Below are positions 45,084 through 52,852 of a stretch of DNA of 64,000 nucleotides, in pieces. The notes beneath the pieces were generated by a model. The model was not told the origin of the DNA, searched no databases, and saw nothing but the letters and a program-made list of their open reading frames with translations. This stretch comes from Mycolicibacterium litorale (GTDB taxonomy: Bacteria > Actinomycetota > Actinomycetes > Mycobacteriales > Mycobacteriaceae): contig NZ_AP023287.1 of assembly GCF_014218295.1 (NCBI RefSeq), positions 868,001-932,000 of the forward strand, written 5' to 3'. Both the position numbers and the translations under genes were made by a program. The first letter of the stretch is position 1. Each line of letters begins with the position of its first letter.

Positions 45084-45391
45084 CAGAGCCCCAGATCGAT
45101 GGTCGTGGACTCCACGGCGGCCGCGGACGAAGCGTCCTGCTCGGCGTACAGAGCGGTGGCGCGCCCGAGGTTGAGAGAAGAATCGGCTAGCGAGTTCACC
45201 ATGGTGGCTCCTTCAAGCCACTCATCCCAAATGGATGAGTACGCCGACGCCGCAGTTCCTGCCCATTCGCGGGCAAGGTTGTCCCATTCCCGTTGCAGGC
45301 TCGCTAGTTCCTCGCGGAGTTCCTCAGCATCGACACTTAGAGCGTGCGAGGTGTTGAAAGCTTCGTCAGCATCTACTTCCAGGTTGTCCAT
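45083..45391 (-). CDS. WXG100-family ESX protein, first gene of toxin operon
   Basis: 102 residues, acidic, helical hairpin with WAGTAASAYSSIWDEW in the turn (about residue 43). Start is ATG 45389-45391. It heads a four-gene coupled operon: WXG, WXG, colicin-D-like toxin, immunity. The C-terminal tail is rich in Ala and Ser and could carry the secretion signal. Confidence 0.85.
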   Translation of the reverse strand: MDNLEVDADEAFNTSHALSVDAEELREELASLQREWDNLAREWAGTAASAYSSIWDEWLEGATMVNSLADSSLNLGRATALYAEQDASSAAAVESTTIDLGL

Positions 45392-45495
45392 TGCTTTTCC
45401 TCGACAACTACACGGATGCCATCAAGCCTATGAGGCTTGCGGCATGCCCTATGACACCAATTTCTGACGACGGAAGCGACCGCTGAGGCGCACGT

Positions 45496-45654
45496 CAGGC
45501 CGCCCATCGCGGGTTTGCCCGGCGTGGAGTCACCGGCGGCGCGTCCTATGACGGATTTGGCTCGCGCTTGCGGCAGGTGAGCTCGGCGCGTTGTTGCTCG
45601 CCCGAGACGCGCGCGAGAGCAACCTATGAATACCTACGGTGGGTATCGAAGTAA
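45496..45654 (+). pseudogene. VapC (PIN) C-terminal remnant
   Basis: Reading from 45496 gives QAAHRGFARRGVTGGASYDG, which closely follows the intact VapC at 52849-53277 (RSAHREFARRGIAGGATYDG). After a frameshift near 45555 the sequence continues LALAAGELGALLLARDAR, and after a second near 45612 RATYEYL to a TAA at 45652-45654. The N-terminal half and any antitoxin gene are missing. It lies in the 330-base gap upstream of the WXG operon on the opposite strand. Confidence 0.7.
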
Positions 45655-45724
45655 GGGTGGACAACGCCGAGGGTCAGTCAAGTCCAGGGACGTGGTGTAC
45701 GACGTCGTCGTGTGATTCTTCGTC

Positions 45725-46610
45725 GTGGTGTGTTCAGGCGGTCAGTGCCTCAACCGCCGCCAACATCAGATCGATGCGTTCCGGGAGGTCTTCGGCCGCG
45801 ACCCGTCGTCAGCAACTGACTGGCATACCGCCGCAGCCCTCGATCCACATAGCTACGACCCCGACACCGACGGGGTACCGCCTGAGATCAGGGTCGTGAG
45901 GATTCGTCCGGTACCCGGTCAAGGAGTTGTCCGCGTGGGCCAGTGGATCGAGCAGCGCGACGTGATCAGCGGACCGTGGAAGCGAGACTTCGGCAACACC
46001 AGGCCGGCCGACCGAAATTTTGACCCGGCTGACACCAAGGTGACGACCTATCGACTACGAGAATGGTCTCGTCGTGATGCGACAAAACCCCTCCGTCGAA
46101 CTCACCCCCGACGGCGGACCAGGACAAGTCAAAGTGGGGATACCCGAAGCCTTGGTGCAACAGGCCGACGATGGCGCGGTGCGCATCAAATACGAGGCCG
46201 CCAATCCATTCGCTCCTGACATCGCGAAGGATCCGCCGTGGCCGATGGCGAACGACCCGTGGACCGGCAACAGTGACCTCGTATTCACTCCGGGCGCCGA
46301 CGGCGTCCGTGTCGACGGGACGCGCACCGACTATCCCTCCATGGCGGTCTACCAGGACTTCCCCGATGGGTCCTCTCGGACGGTACTCATCGACCCGGCG
46401 ACTGCCGGGAACTCAAGCGGGCCGATGGTGAACCTCCCGCAGCACCATGAAATCGGTTCAGGGGGCGAGGCCTTCGCGCCGTTCGACACCGGAGGGTGGA
46501 ATCCTGATTGTGATGTGCGGATTCCACTACCGTGGACTGAGTTCGGGTTTACGGCTGATCCCCCACTGGTGCCGTCGACTCCGTCGCCCCCGGGCGTGAC
46601 TCCAGTCTGA
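45725..46610 (+). pseudogene. Frameshifted conserved mycobacterial protein of unknown function
   Basis: The first part (frame from 45725) reads QIDAFREVFGRDPSSATDWHTAAALDPHSYDPDTDGVPPEI... to about 46050. There the frame must shift so that GACTACGAGAATGGTCTCGTCGTG reads DYENGLVVMRQNPSVELT in the 46074-46610 frame. The second part is open to a stop at 46610 and ends in a Pro-rich tail. One indel near 46050-46056 explains the break. The upstream end is also unclear. The joined protein (about 290 residues) is related in style to ESX-neighbourhood proteins, but no function is known. Confidence 0.6.
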
Positions 46611-46623
46611 TCAGGTAGGTGAC

Positions 46624-46947
46624 ATGACAGCACTCGCGCGACTCCACGGGCTGGACACACGGGTCTGGTCTACCGCTACATGGTCGTCGCCGTTCGTCAC
46701 CCAATTGGTGCTGGCGCTCGTTATCGTCATGTCCTGGCTGCTGGGGAAGTGGTTCCCGGGCACCGGTGCAGTGGTCCTCTTCGCGGTCAGCGCCGTCGTC
46801 GTATTCCTCCTGTGCACGGTGCTATCAGCCGTGCTGATCAGGTCGACATCGCCGCGCGCATATGGCGTGGCGCTCAGCGTGGCGGGATCTTTCGCCGTGG
46901 CCCTCACCGGTGGCCTCGTGTACGGATTCTGGATCCTCGCGTGGTGA
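46624..46947 (+). CDS. Small three-helix membrane protein
   Basis: 107 residues from ATG 46624 with three hydrophobic helices (about residues 25-43, 48-70 and 82-105) and a short cytosolic N-terminus. It starts 13 bases after the frameshifted gene and its stop overlaps the start of the next membrane gene (GTGA), so the three form a unit. No family is recognised. Confidence 0.7.
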   Translation: MTALARLHGLDTRVWSTATWSSPFVTQLVLALVIVMSWLLGKWFPGTGAVVLFAVSAVVVFLLCTVLSAVLIRSTSPRAYGVALSVAGSFAVALTGGLVYGFWILAW

Positions 46948-47243
46948 ATGACGGTGTAGCGCAACGGCCGCCCACATACGGACCCGTCACCTTTCTGGCC
47001 GCGCTCGCGAACATCCTCGTCGTCGAGACTGCCGTTTGGTACTTTCTGCCGTGGTTCGCCCTCGCCATCGTTGTCCTGCCGTTCCTGCTGATCGACCTCG
47101 CGGCCGCGGCGATCCTCCGGTCGCGCCCCGGAGTCGTAGGGCAGATCGGGCAAGGGATGCTCATCGGATTGATCGCCGCCCCAGCGGCATTGATCGTGTT
47201 CCTGCCGGGACTCTTGCTTGCACAGGCCGCTGGCCTCGTCTGA
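46944..47243 (+). CDS. Small membrane protein
   Basis: 99 residues from GTG 46944, overlapping the previous stop by four bases. Two to three hydrophobic helices (about residues 16-50 and 70-98) are seen. It is the last gene of a short + strand unit in the toxin island. A role as membrane partner or immunity protein is possible but unproven. Confidence 0.65.
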   Translation: MNDGVAQRPPTYGPVTFLAALANILVVETAVWYFLPWFALAIVVLPFLLIDLAAAAILRSRPGVVGQIGQGMLIGLIAAPAALIVFLPGLLLAQAAGLV

Positions 47244-47291
47244 GCCCGCTGCGTCGCGGCGACACGCACCCGGACGGTGCCTGCCCGCCTG

Positions 47292-47435
47292 CTACCCGCT
47301 CGATTCGAAGATGGGCTGCGCGGACACGAAACGTACGCATCCCCAGTCGCCCTCGACGAGGAACGCCCCCTCCAGGCGGAGGGTGTCGATGTTCCCGAGG
47401 TCGGTCTGACCGTCCGCGTCTTGCGCCCGTAATCA
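47292..47435 (-). pseudogene. Short coding fragment without a start
   Basis: Between stops, one frame reads LRAQDADGQTDLGNIDTLRL followed by EGAFLVEGDWGCVRFVSAQP and a stop at 47292-47294. The composition looks protein-like (alternating hydrophobic strands) and unlike the other frames, but there is no start codon. It is downstream of the SseB-like gene on the same strand and is probably the tail of a lost immunity-type gene. Confidence 0.35.
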
Positions 47436-47468
47436 GACGGCCAGAAGCGCCGCGCGCGATTCTCGACT

Positions 47469-47816
47469 TCAGCCTCGAGCCTCAGGCCCCGGCAAAAGAT
47501 CAGGCGCGATTACGACCGGGTGTTCGCTCAGAGGTTCAATCATGATGCCAACCTCTTTCATCTGCTCGATTGATCGATTCATTTGCATCACGCTCTTTAT
47601 GCTTCCCTCGAGTACCATGAACGCGGCCCGATCCACTCGCTCGTAGAACGCCTTCATCGATTCCACAGTCCAAAAGGCCGGCAGGTACCGGACACCCGCG
47701 CATTCAAGCAGAAATAGCTTTTGTCGGCCGTCTCTCGTGTCGCCGAAAGGGGTGGAGTAGAAAACCTTGGCGTCTGTGACTACTGGCTCACGATGCTTCT
47801 TCTTGAAAAGGTGCAT
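47469..47816 (-). CDS. SseB-like small protein
   Basis: About 115 residues from ATG 47814-47816, fixed by GGAGAGGAG upstream. The pattern (VFYSTPFGD..., RQKLFLLECAGVRYLPAFWTVESMKAFYERV, GIMIEPLSEHPVVI) resembles the SseB N-terminal fold, a common element of immunity and accessory proteins near ESX toxins. GC content is lower than the genome background. It is the last gene of the minus-strand TNT/Imm61 group. Confidence 0.6.
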   Translation of the reverse strand: MHLFKKKHREPVVTDAKVFYSTPFGDTRDGRQKLFLLECAGVRYLPAFWTVESMKAFYERVDRAAFMVLEGSIKSVMQMNRSIEQMKEVGIMIEPLSEHPVVIAPDLLPGPEARG

Positions 47817-47913
47817 TAGTCTCCTCTCCATGTAGGGCATCCTTCGCCGCTACCTGCACGCGCCTGGCAACCGCATCCCAAGTAGCAAACCATCGGCCCG
47901 CCACTCGAAAGGG

Positions 47914-48417
47914 CTAGATCTCCCGGCGGCGCCATATAACGCCTTCCTTGACCATTCGCTCAACATCATCGACCGACTTCGAGATCAGATGGCTGAAGAC
48001 TGCTGCGTTTGACACAGGAAGAATGGCAGACCCTATCGATGCTCGCAGTTCAACGAAAAAATCGCGCTCGGTTGGTAGGGCTTCTGTGCCCGAAGCCATT
48101 CCAAGGGCGTGGAGCTCGTGTCCCAGTGATTTGGCGCCGACAGCTTCTCGCGTCACTGAAGCCCACCGCCAAATGAGATACGCTTCAGCCAGACCAAACG
48201 TGGAAAATCTGGCCGTAGAGTTGTATCGATGTCCGCGGTCATCAACCGCATCGATGGTCCACCATCCACCGTCTCGTCGCATGTGGAACGATTGATCATC
48301 GGACTCGAACCGGATCTCGCAATCGTCGCAATCGGTGGAGCTCGAGACACGTGTCATGCCGGCTAGACTCGTCCACTCATCCCAACTTCTACGTAGTCGC
48401 GAGTAGTCCACTATCAC
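47914..48417 (-). CDS. Imm61-type immunity protein, distal copy
   Basis: 167 residues from GTG 48417, with GGAGG eight bases upstream. It shares the family layout of its two neighbours: YSRLRRSWDEWTSLAGM, CEIRFESDDQSFHMRRDGGWWTIDAVDDRGHR, EAYLIWRWASVTR and a C-terminal FSHLISKSVDDVERM. It carries an extra WRRREI tail. Imm61 proteins are predicted cytosolic inhibitors of TNT-type toxins. No toxin tip was clearly recognised just upstream of this copy. Confidence 0.75.
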   Translation of the reverse strand: MIVDYSRLRRSWDEWTSLAGMTRVSSSTDCDDCEIRFESDDQSFHMRRDGGWWTIDAVDDRGHRYNSTARFSTFGLAEAYLIWRWASVTREAVGAKSLGHELHALGMASGTEALPTERDFFVELRASIGSAILPVSNAAVFSHLISKSVDDVERMVKEGVIWRRREI

Positions 48418-48508
48418 TCACCTAGCCTCCTTCGAGTTCCAGTGGACGAAGATCTGAACAGTTGGCTGCGCTCGATGTAGTGACGGTCCGCGATATTTCA
48501 CGACGCGG

Positions 48509-48993
48509 TCATACGTCTCGGTTCGCCAACTCCTCGATCTCGTCAATAGATTTGAACATGAGGTGGCTGAAAACTGTGGCGGATGGCTCCATCAGTACCG
48601 CGCACCCCCCGGTGCGCGAAGTTGATAGATTCCCTCCTTGATCGGTAGGAATTGCACATCGGGGTTATGGCCGAGTTCGTACAATTCTGGCCCGATTATG
48701 GGGAGACGTAACACGTTCCGAGCCGCCGACGCCCACTGCCAGATCAGGTACCGCTCGAGAAGGGGGTAGGTCGTGAACTTGGCTGTATCGGTCTGTAATT
48801 GGCCGCGGTCATCGATCGTGTCAAGCACCCACCAGTCCTCATTCCGGCGCACGTGAACCGCATAGTCGTCAGATGTGAAGCGAATCTCGTCGTCGGGATG
48901 TTGGTCCGGCACCCGCGCATTCGTCAGTCCGGTCAGCGGCGCCCAGTGGAGCCAACTGGTGGACAGACGAGCGAAGTCAACTCGGTCACTCAT
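48509..48993 (-). pseudogene. Imm61-type immunity gene with homopolymer frameshift
   Basis: ATG 48991-48993 opens a frame (VDFARLSTSWLHWAPLTGL, DEIRFTSDDYAVHVRRNEDWWVLDTIDDRGQ, RYLIWQWASAAR) that ends early at 48592. A -1 shift at the run of six C (48605-48610 on the + strand) continues into CAVLMEPSATVFSHLMFKSIDEIEELANRDV and a stop at 48509-48511. That is the expected family C-terminus. One extra G on the coding strand would restore the full gene. It may be a decayed copy or a slippage switch. Confidence 0.7.
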
Positions 48994-49081
48994 ATAGGTC
49001 CTTCAAATATCCCGACTCGAGGAGGGCGTTCACGGACGTGTCTTTTCCATCCGGGCCGATAATACGATATTGGTTGGACCA
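48986..49081 (-). pseudogene. Displaced TNT toxin C-terminal tip
   Basis: The 31 codons before the stop at 48986-48988 encode WSNQYRIIGPDGKDTSVNAL and LESGYLKDLYE. This follows the end of the intact TNT toxin (GPQFRILAPDGDEASVDILVERGFL) residue by residue. The stop overlaps the start of the adjacent Imm61 gene by eight bases, matching the toxin-immunity spacing of the intact pair. No start or N-terminal part is present, so this is a leftover tip from replacement or recombination. Confidence 0.6.
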
Positions 49082-49094
49082 ACAGGACGACTCA

Positions 49095-49181
49095 TTAGAT
49101 GCGACCCTCTTCGACCATTCGCTCAATCTCATCCACTGATTTAGACATCAAATGACTAAGTATTGTCGCCGTCGGCGAGGC
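49095..49181 (-). pseudogene. Imm61 C-terminal tail fragment
   Basis: In the same frame as, and directly after, the stop of the first Imm61 gene, the sequence encodes ASPTATILSHLMSKSVDEIE, then RMVEEGRI and TAA at 49095-49097. It repeats the last 28 residues of the upstream gene (TATIFSHLMSKSVDEVERMAKDG). It is a remnant of a partial tandem copy. Confidence 0.65.
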
Positions 49182-49202
49182 AGTTCTTGGACGAGCCTCC
49201 GG

Positions 49203-49685
49203 CTACGCGACGCCGTCCTTGGCCATGCGCTCAACCTCATCGACTGACTTCGACATGAGATGACTGAATATCGTTGCGGTGGACCTGGGCACTACGGCTG
49301 AACCATCAGACGTGCGTAACTCGACGGCGCCTTCTCGGTCCGTGGGTATGGCGTCTACGTTCGGCGCCATACCTAGAGACTGAAGTCGGGCCCCGAGAGG
49401 CTTTGCACCGATTGCACTGCGCGTTACCGAAGACCATCGCCAGATGAGATACTTCTCTGCGAGATCGAACGCGGAGAATCTGGCCAGACTATTGTGCCGC
49501 TGGTTACGGTCGTCGACCTTATCGACCACCCACCAGTCAGTATCTCGCCTCAGGTGGAAGGATTGGTCGTCTGCCGTGAAGAGGATTTCGCAGTCTTCGC
49601 ATTGGGTCGATATGGAGACACCGTTCATACGCGCCATACCCGTCCACTCGACCCAGTTTCTTTCCAGCCGGGAAAAGCCCACCAT
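49203..49685 (-). CDS. Imm61-type immunity protein, toxin-proximal copy
   Basis: 160 residues from ATG 49683-49685, three bases after the TNT toxin stop. It has FSRLERNWVEWTGMARM, the CEILFTADDQSFHLRRDTDWWVVDKVDDR core, EKYLIWRWSSVTR and the FSHLMSKSVDEVERM tail. Its position directly behind the toxin gene makes it the most likely cognate antitoxin. GC is below the genome average. Confidence 0.8.
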   Translation of the reverse strand: MVGFSRLERNWVEWTGMARMNGVSISTQCEDCEILFTADDQSFHLRRDTDWWVVDKVDDRNQRHNSLARFSAFDLAEKYLIWRWSSVTRSAIGAKPLGARLQSLGMAPNVDAIPTDREGAVELRTSDGSAVVPRSTATIFSHLMSKSVDEVERMAKDGVA

Positions 49686-49688
49686 TAG

Positions 49689-51398
49689 CTACCTGACCTC
49701 CCTTAGAAATCCCCGCTCGACAAGTATGTCAACCGAAGCCTCGTCTCCGTCCGGCGCAAGAATTCGGAATTGCGGCCCTCCACCGGGTTGATGGAACCAG
49801 GGCGCTGCCTGTGATTGTTCGATGCGCCAACCCGGCGGCAGTTTCGACGGGTCGTCCACAACATAGTGGTAGTAGGGCTTCGATGCGCTATCGGGTGGCA
49901 GTGACAGTTCGGCGAAGCGTGTTCCATCTGGGGCCAGATATGTGCCGCCTGGGTATCCGAAGCGCCCGAGTTCGGTGCCCGGGGGTAACTCGACGTGGTC
50001 GACGACAGTACCGGGAATTGCATAGGGCTTGGTCGGCAGGCTGTCGTCCGGGTAGATCAAACCACCGTCAGGGTTAGTGAACTCCGGCCCCGGGGGTATC
50101 GGGTCGTAGCCGTCGAACAAGGGTGAGTCTGTCGGCAGCGGGGGTGGCGGATCCGCCATCGGTACGTGTGTGCCGTGGGGGCTGGGAGCATCGGCGAGTG
50201 GAGTCGACTGCTCCACTGTGCTTGGGGCACTCGGCGTATGGATGACATCGTCGGGGATGCCCGCTGTGGCACCGCGGGCCGCGAGAGCTGCTTCCCCGCC
50301 GAGAACGGCACCGGGCGCAGTGATGGCCGTTCCGCCGGCTACCTCGCCCAGGTAATGCGCGGGGTACTTCGTCAAGTGCTCGACTTCCTGGGTCAAGGAG
50401 TCGACGGGGTTGGTTGCTCGTTCCCACGTGCCCTTAGCCATGTCAGTCCAGGCGCCTTTGAGGTCCTCCCAACCGTTGGCCCCGATGAGGTCTTTGATGC
50501 CTTCTTCGGTGTTGAACCAGCCGTCGGCGAAACCGTCGGCGAAGCTGGGCGGCGGCTTCGGTCCGCCCTCGGACGGCTTGGCTGCGGGCAGCGGTTTCTG
50601 CGCTGCAGCGACGATCCCATCGAGTCGCTGCTCGATCTGCTCCGGCGGTACGCCGTCGCGCAGCATCGTCTGCCGGGCAAGCTCTTTGAACTGCTGAACC
50701 TTCGCGGGATCTAGCGACGGCGGCACGGCGCCGGGGTTGCCTCCAGCCTCGCCCGGCTTCGGCGATGCGGCCCCGTCCCCCGGTTTACCGGTGAGCTGAT
50801 CCAACGCGCTGTCGAGGTCTTCGGGTGTGGACTTACGCTGCTCGCCATCCCGGGGGAGCAGCAGACCTTCCAGTGATCCTGCCGACTTCACCGCCGGCTG
50901 AGCGTTCCCACTGGCCGCCGTGATCGCACCCGCCAGTTCCGCGTCCATTCGCTGGCCGTCGGCGAGTACGGCGGCGATGCGACCCTGGAGATCGGTGACT
51001 TTGGCCGCAACCTGTGCGACGTACTCCTCCGTCATGTGACTGGTGTCGGCTGGGATCACCCGGTTGGTGGTCTCGTCGATGGTCACTGCCGGTTGGGTGG
51101 CGGCGTCGTCGAGGATGCGCCTTATCGTCTCGGCGACATCCTCGGCGTCCTGGTGGACAAGTTCCATCCGGCTCGCAGCAGTGCCGAGACTGTCGGCCAC
51201 CGCGTCATGGTCGCCCGCCGTGGCCTCCATTGCCGACTTGGCAGCCTCCGCGCCCTGCCCCTCCCAGGTGGATACCGTGATCAACGAGCGGTAAAAGTCG
51301 GCGGAGTCGGTGTGGTTGGCGGCCGCGTCGCGCGCTGATTGGGCCAGGTCGGCGATCTCGGGAGGCCACTCCTTGAGCTCCTTGAGGTTCAGCGTCAT
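49689..51398 (-). CDS. ESX polymorphic toxin with TNT (NAD+ glycohydrolase) domain
   Basis: 569 residues. The N-terminus (about 1-170) is a WXG-like helical module (TVSTWEGQGAEAAKSAM) for type VII export. A Pro/Gly-rich linker (about 190-300) and a hydrophobic stretch near 370-395 follow. The C-terminal TNT domain (about 435-569) shows ELGRFGYPGGTYLAPDGTRF, AELSLPP, APWFHQPGGGPQFRIL and SVDILVERGFL. TNT enzymes such as the CpnT toxin of M. tuberculosis destroy NAD+. The reading frame is intact. An EspC-like gene precedes it and an Imm61 gene follows. Confidence 0.88.
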   Translation of the reverse strand: MTLNLKELKEWPPEIADLAQSARDAAANHTDSADFYRSLITVSTWEGQGAEAAKSAMEATAGDHDAVADSLGTAASRMELVHQDAEDVAETIRRILDDAATQPAVTIDETTNRVIPADTSHMTEEYVAQVAAKVTDLQGRIAAVLADGQRMDAELAGAITAASGNAQPAVKSAGSLEGLLLPRDGEQRKSTPEDLDSALDQLTGKPGDGAASPKPGEAGGNPGAVPPSLDPAKVQQFKELARQTMLRDGVPPEQIEQRLDGIVAAAQKPLPAAKPSEGGPKPPPSFADGFADGWFNTEEGIKDLIGANGWEDLKGAWTDMAKGTWERATNPVDSLTQEVEHLTKYPAHYLGEVAGGTAITAPGAVLGGEAALAARGATAGIPDDVIHTPSAPSTVEQSTPLADAPSPHGTHVPMADPPPPLPTDSPLFDGYDPIPPGPEFTNPDGGLIYPDDSLPTKPYAIPGTVVDHVELPPGTELGRFGYPGGTYLAPDGTRFAELSLPPDSASKPYYHYVVDDPSKLPPGWRIEQSQAAPWFHQPGGGPQFRILAPDGDEASVDILVERGFLREVR

Positions 51399-51416
51399 CT
51401 CGCCGGCTCAGGGTGT

Positions 51417-51722
51417 TCAGCCCGCGTCGTTGATCCGGTCGGCGCTGCCGGCATCGGTGCCCAGGTAGGCGTCCGCCGCCTCGCGGTGTCCTCGCGCATG
51501 CCTGGTGAAATGCTCATCGAACTGCGCACCGTCGGCTTCCCAGGCTGCCAGCATTTCCGGCAACGCCGCAGCGGCGGACCCCGATCCGAGAGCGGCTTTG
51601 CTCGCTCGAGACTGTGCTGCTTGATGTGCTGTCCGGAACTCGCCGGCGTGACCTTCGAGTTGGTCTGCGGTCATGCGTAACTCTGTCGGATCCGTTTTCA
51701 GCGGCTTCTGCGGATGCGACAT
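51417..51722 (-). CDS. EspC-like ESX protein upstream of the TNT toxin
   Basis: 101 residues from ATG 51720-51722, helical, with LKTDPTELRMTADQLEGHAGEF near the start, the pattern of EspC/DUF2580-type substrates. It ends 18 bases before the toxin start, so the two form an operon. It probably helps deliver the toxin through an ESX channel. Confidence 0.75.
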   Translation of the reverse strand: MSHPQKPLKTDPTELRMTADQLEGHAGEFRTAHQAAQSRASKAALGSGSAAAALPEMLAAWEADGAQFDEHFTRHARGHREAADAYLGTDAGSADRINDAG

Positions 51723-51865
51723 TGCGTCCCCTCTTTCTTGTTAGCCGCACACTAGCACCGCTACGGCGACCATCGATGCGGCAAATTCGATCAAGCACCG
51801 AAACGCCGCCGCATGGGGATCTCGGCGTCCGATTGCGCCGGGTAGCTGTGTGTATATTGGTGTGT

Positions 51866-52084
51866 ATGGCGCGGCTGAACGTATATGTGCCCGATGAGTT
51901 GGCGGAGCAGGCCAGAGCACGCGGATTGAATGTCTCGGCGCTGACTCAAGCCGCCATTCGCGCAGAACTGGAGGATGCCGCGACCGACACGTGGCTCGAG
52001 AGCTTGGACGCCAGGAGCACCAGTGCACGGCATGACGACGTGTTGGCGGCCCTCGACGCCGCCCGCGACGAACTCGGAACATGA
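51866..52084 (+). CDS. CcdA/RHH-type antitoxin
   Basis: 72 residues from ATG 51866. MARLNVYVPDELAEQARARG is the ribbon-helix-helix DNA-binding N-terminus of CcdA/VapB-type antitoxins; the C-terminal half, rich in charged residues, should wrap the toxin. Its stop overlaps the start of the PIN gene (ATGA). A TGTGTATATTGGTGTGTAT stretch directly upstream may be the promoter and autoregulatory site. Confidence 0.85.
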   Translation: MARLNVYVPDELAEQARARGLNVSALTQAAIRAELEDAATDTWLESLDARSTSARHDDVLAALDAARDELGT

Positions 52085-52494
52085 GCAGGCCTTCGGCGTC
52101 GCCCCGAGAGGAGGTGGTCGTCGACGCGAGTGTCATGGTTGACCTCCTCGCCCGCGCAGGTGATCGGTACTCGGCGGTGCGAGCCCGACTGGCGCGGACG
52201 GTGATGCATGCACCGGCCCATTTCGATGCCGAGGTGCTTTCGGCGCTTGGGCGACTGCAGCGCGGCGGTGCGCTCACCGTCGCGCAGGTCGATGCCGCAC
52301 TCGACGAACTACGGCGGGCGCCGGTGACGCGGCATGACCTCGCACCCCTGGTGGGCGGAGCGTGGGCGCGCCGCGACACGCTACGACTGGCCGATGCGCT
52401 TTACGTCGAGCTGGCAAATACCGCTGGCCTGACGTTGCTGACGACGGACCAGAGGCTGGCACGTGCTTGGCCTTCCGCTGACGTGATCATCTGA
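52081..52494 (+). CDS. VapC-type PIN-domain ribonuclease toxin
   Basis: 137 residues. The acidic PIN residues are visible: VVVDASVMVDLL near residue 15, an acidic residue in HFDAEVLSALGRL, and RLADALYVELA with TTDQRLARA at the end. These toxins cut specific RNAs in the cytosol. It overlaps the CcdA-like antitoxin by four bases. The module is intact. Confidence 0.88.
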   Translation: MSRPSASPREEVVVDASVMVDLLARAGDRYSAVRARLARTVMHAPAHFDAEVLSALGRLQRGGALTVAQVDAALDELRRAPVTRHDLAPLVGGAWARRDTLRLADALYVELANTAGLTLLTTDQRLARAWPSADVII

Positions 52495-52612
52495 GTCGGT
52501 CTGTCGCGCGAACAGGCAGCCATCCCGACTTCCCAGCTCGTTCACCACGGTGGCGTCTTGGTGTGTATATCTGGCGCACGTGGAAATGGGATCTCACTGG
52601 TACTGTAATCCC

Positions 52613-52852
52613 ATGGAGGCTGTCATCGATTCCGGTGGTCGAATCGTCCTGCCCAAGCAGTTGCGTGATGCGTTGGGTCTGACCCCAGGGACCAAGGTGG
52701 ATATCTCTGCGTACGGCGGTGGACTGCACGTCATTCCCGGCGGGCGAACCGCTCGACTCGAACGGGATGAGAATGGGCGCCTGGTCGCGAGAGCGGATAC
52801 GGTCGTCACCGATGAGATGATGTTTGCGCTCATCGATTCGGGACGGCGTTGA
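52613..52852 (+). CDS. AbrB-type antitoxin (VapB)
   Basis: 79 residues from ATG 52613: the swapped-hairpin SpoVT/AbrB pattern MEAVIDSGGRIVLPKQLRDALGLTPG. It binds DNA and the partner PIN toxin. Its stop overlaps the toxin start. The upstream in-frame extension to 52550 is not supported. Confidence 0.88.
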   Translation: MEAVIDSGGRIVLPKQLRDALGLTPGTKVDISAYGGGLHVIPGGRTARLERDENGRLVARADTVVTDEMMFALIDSGRR

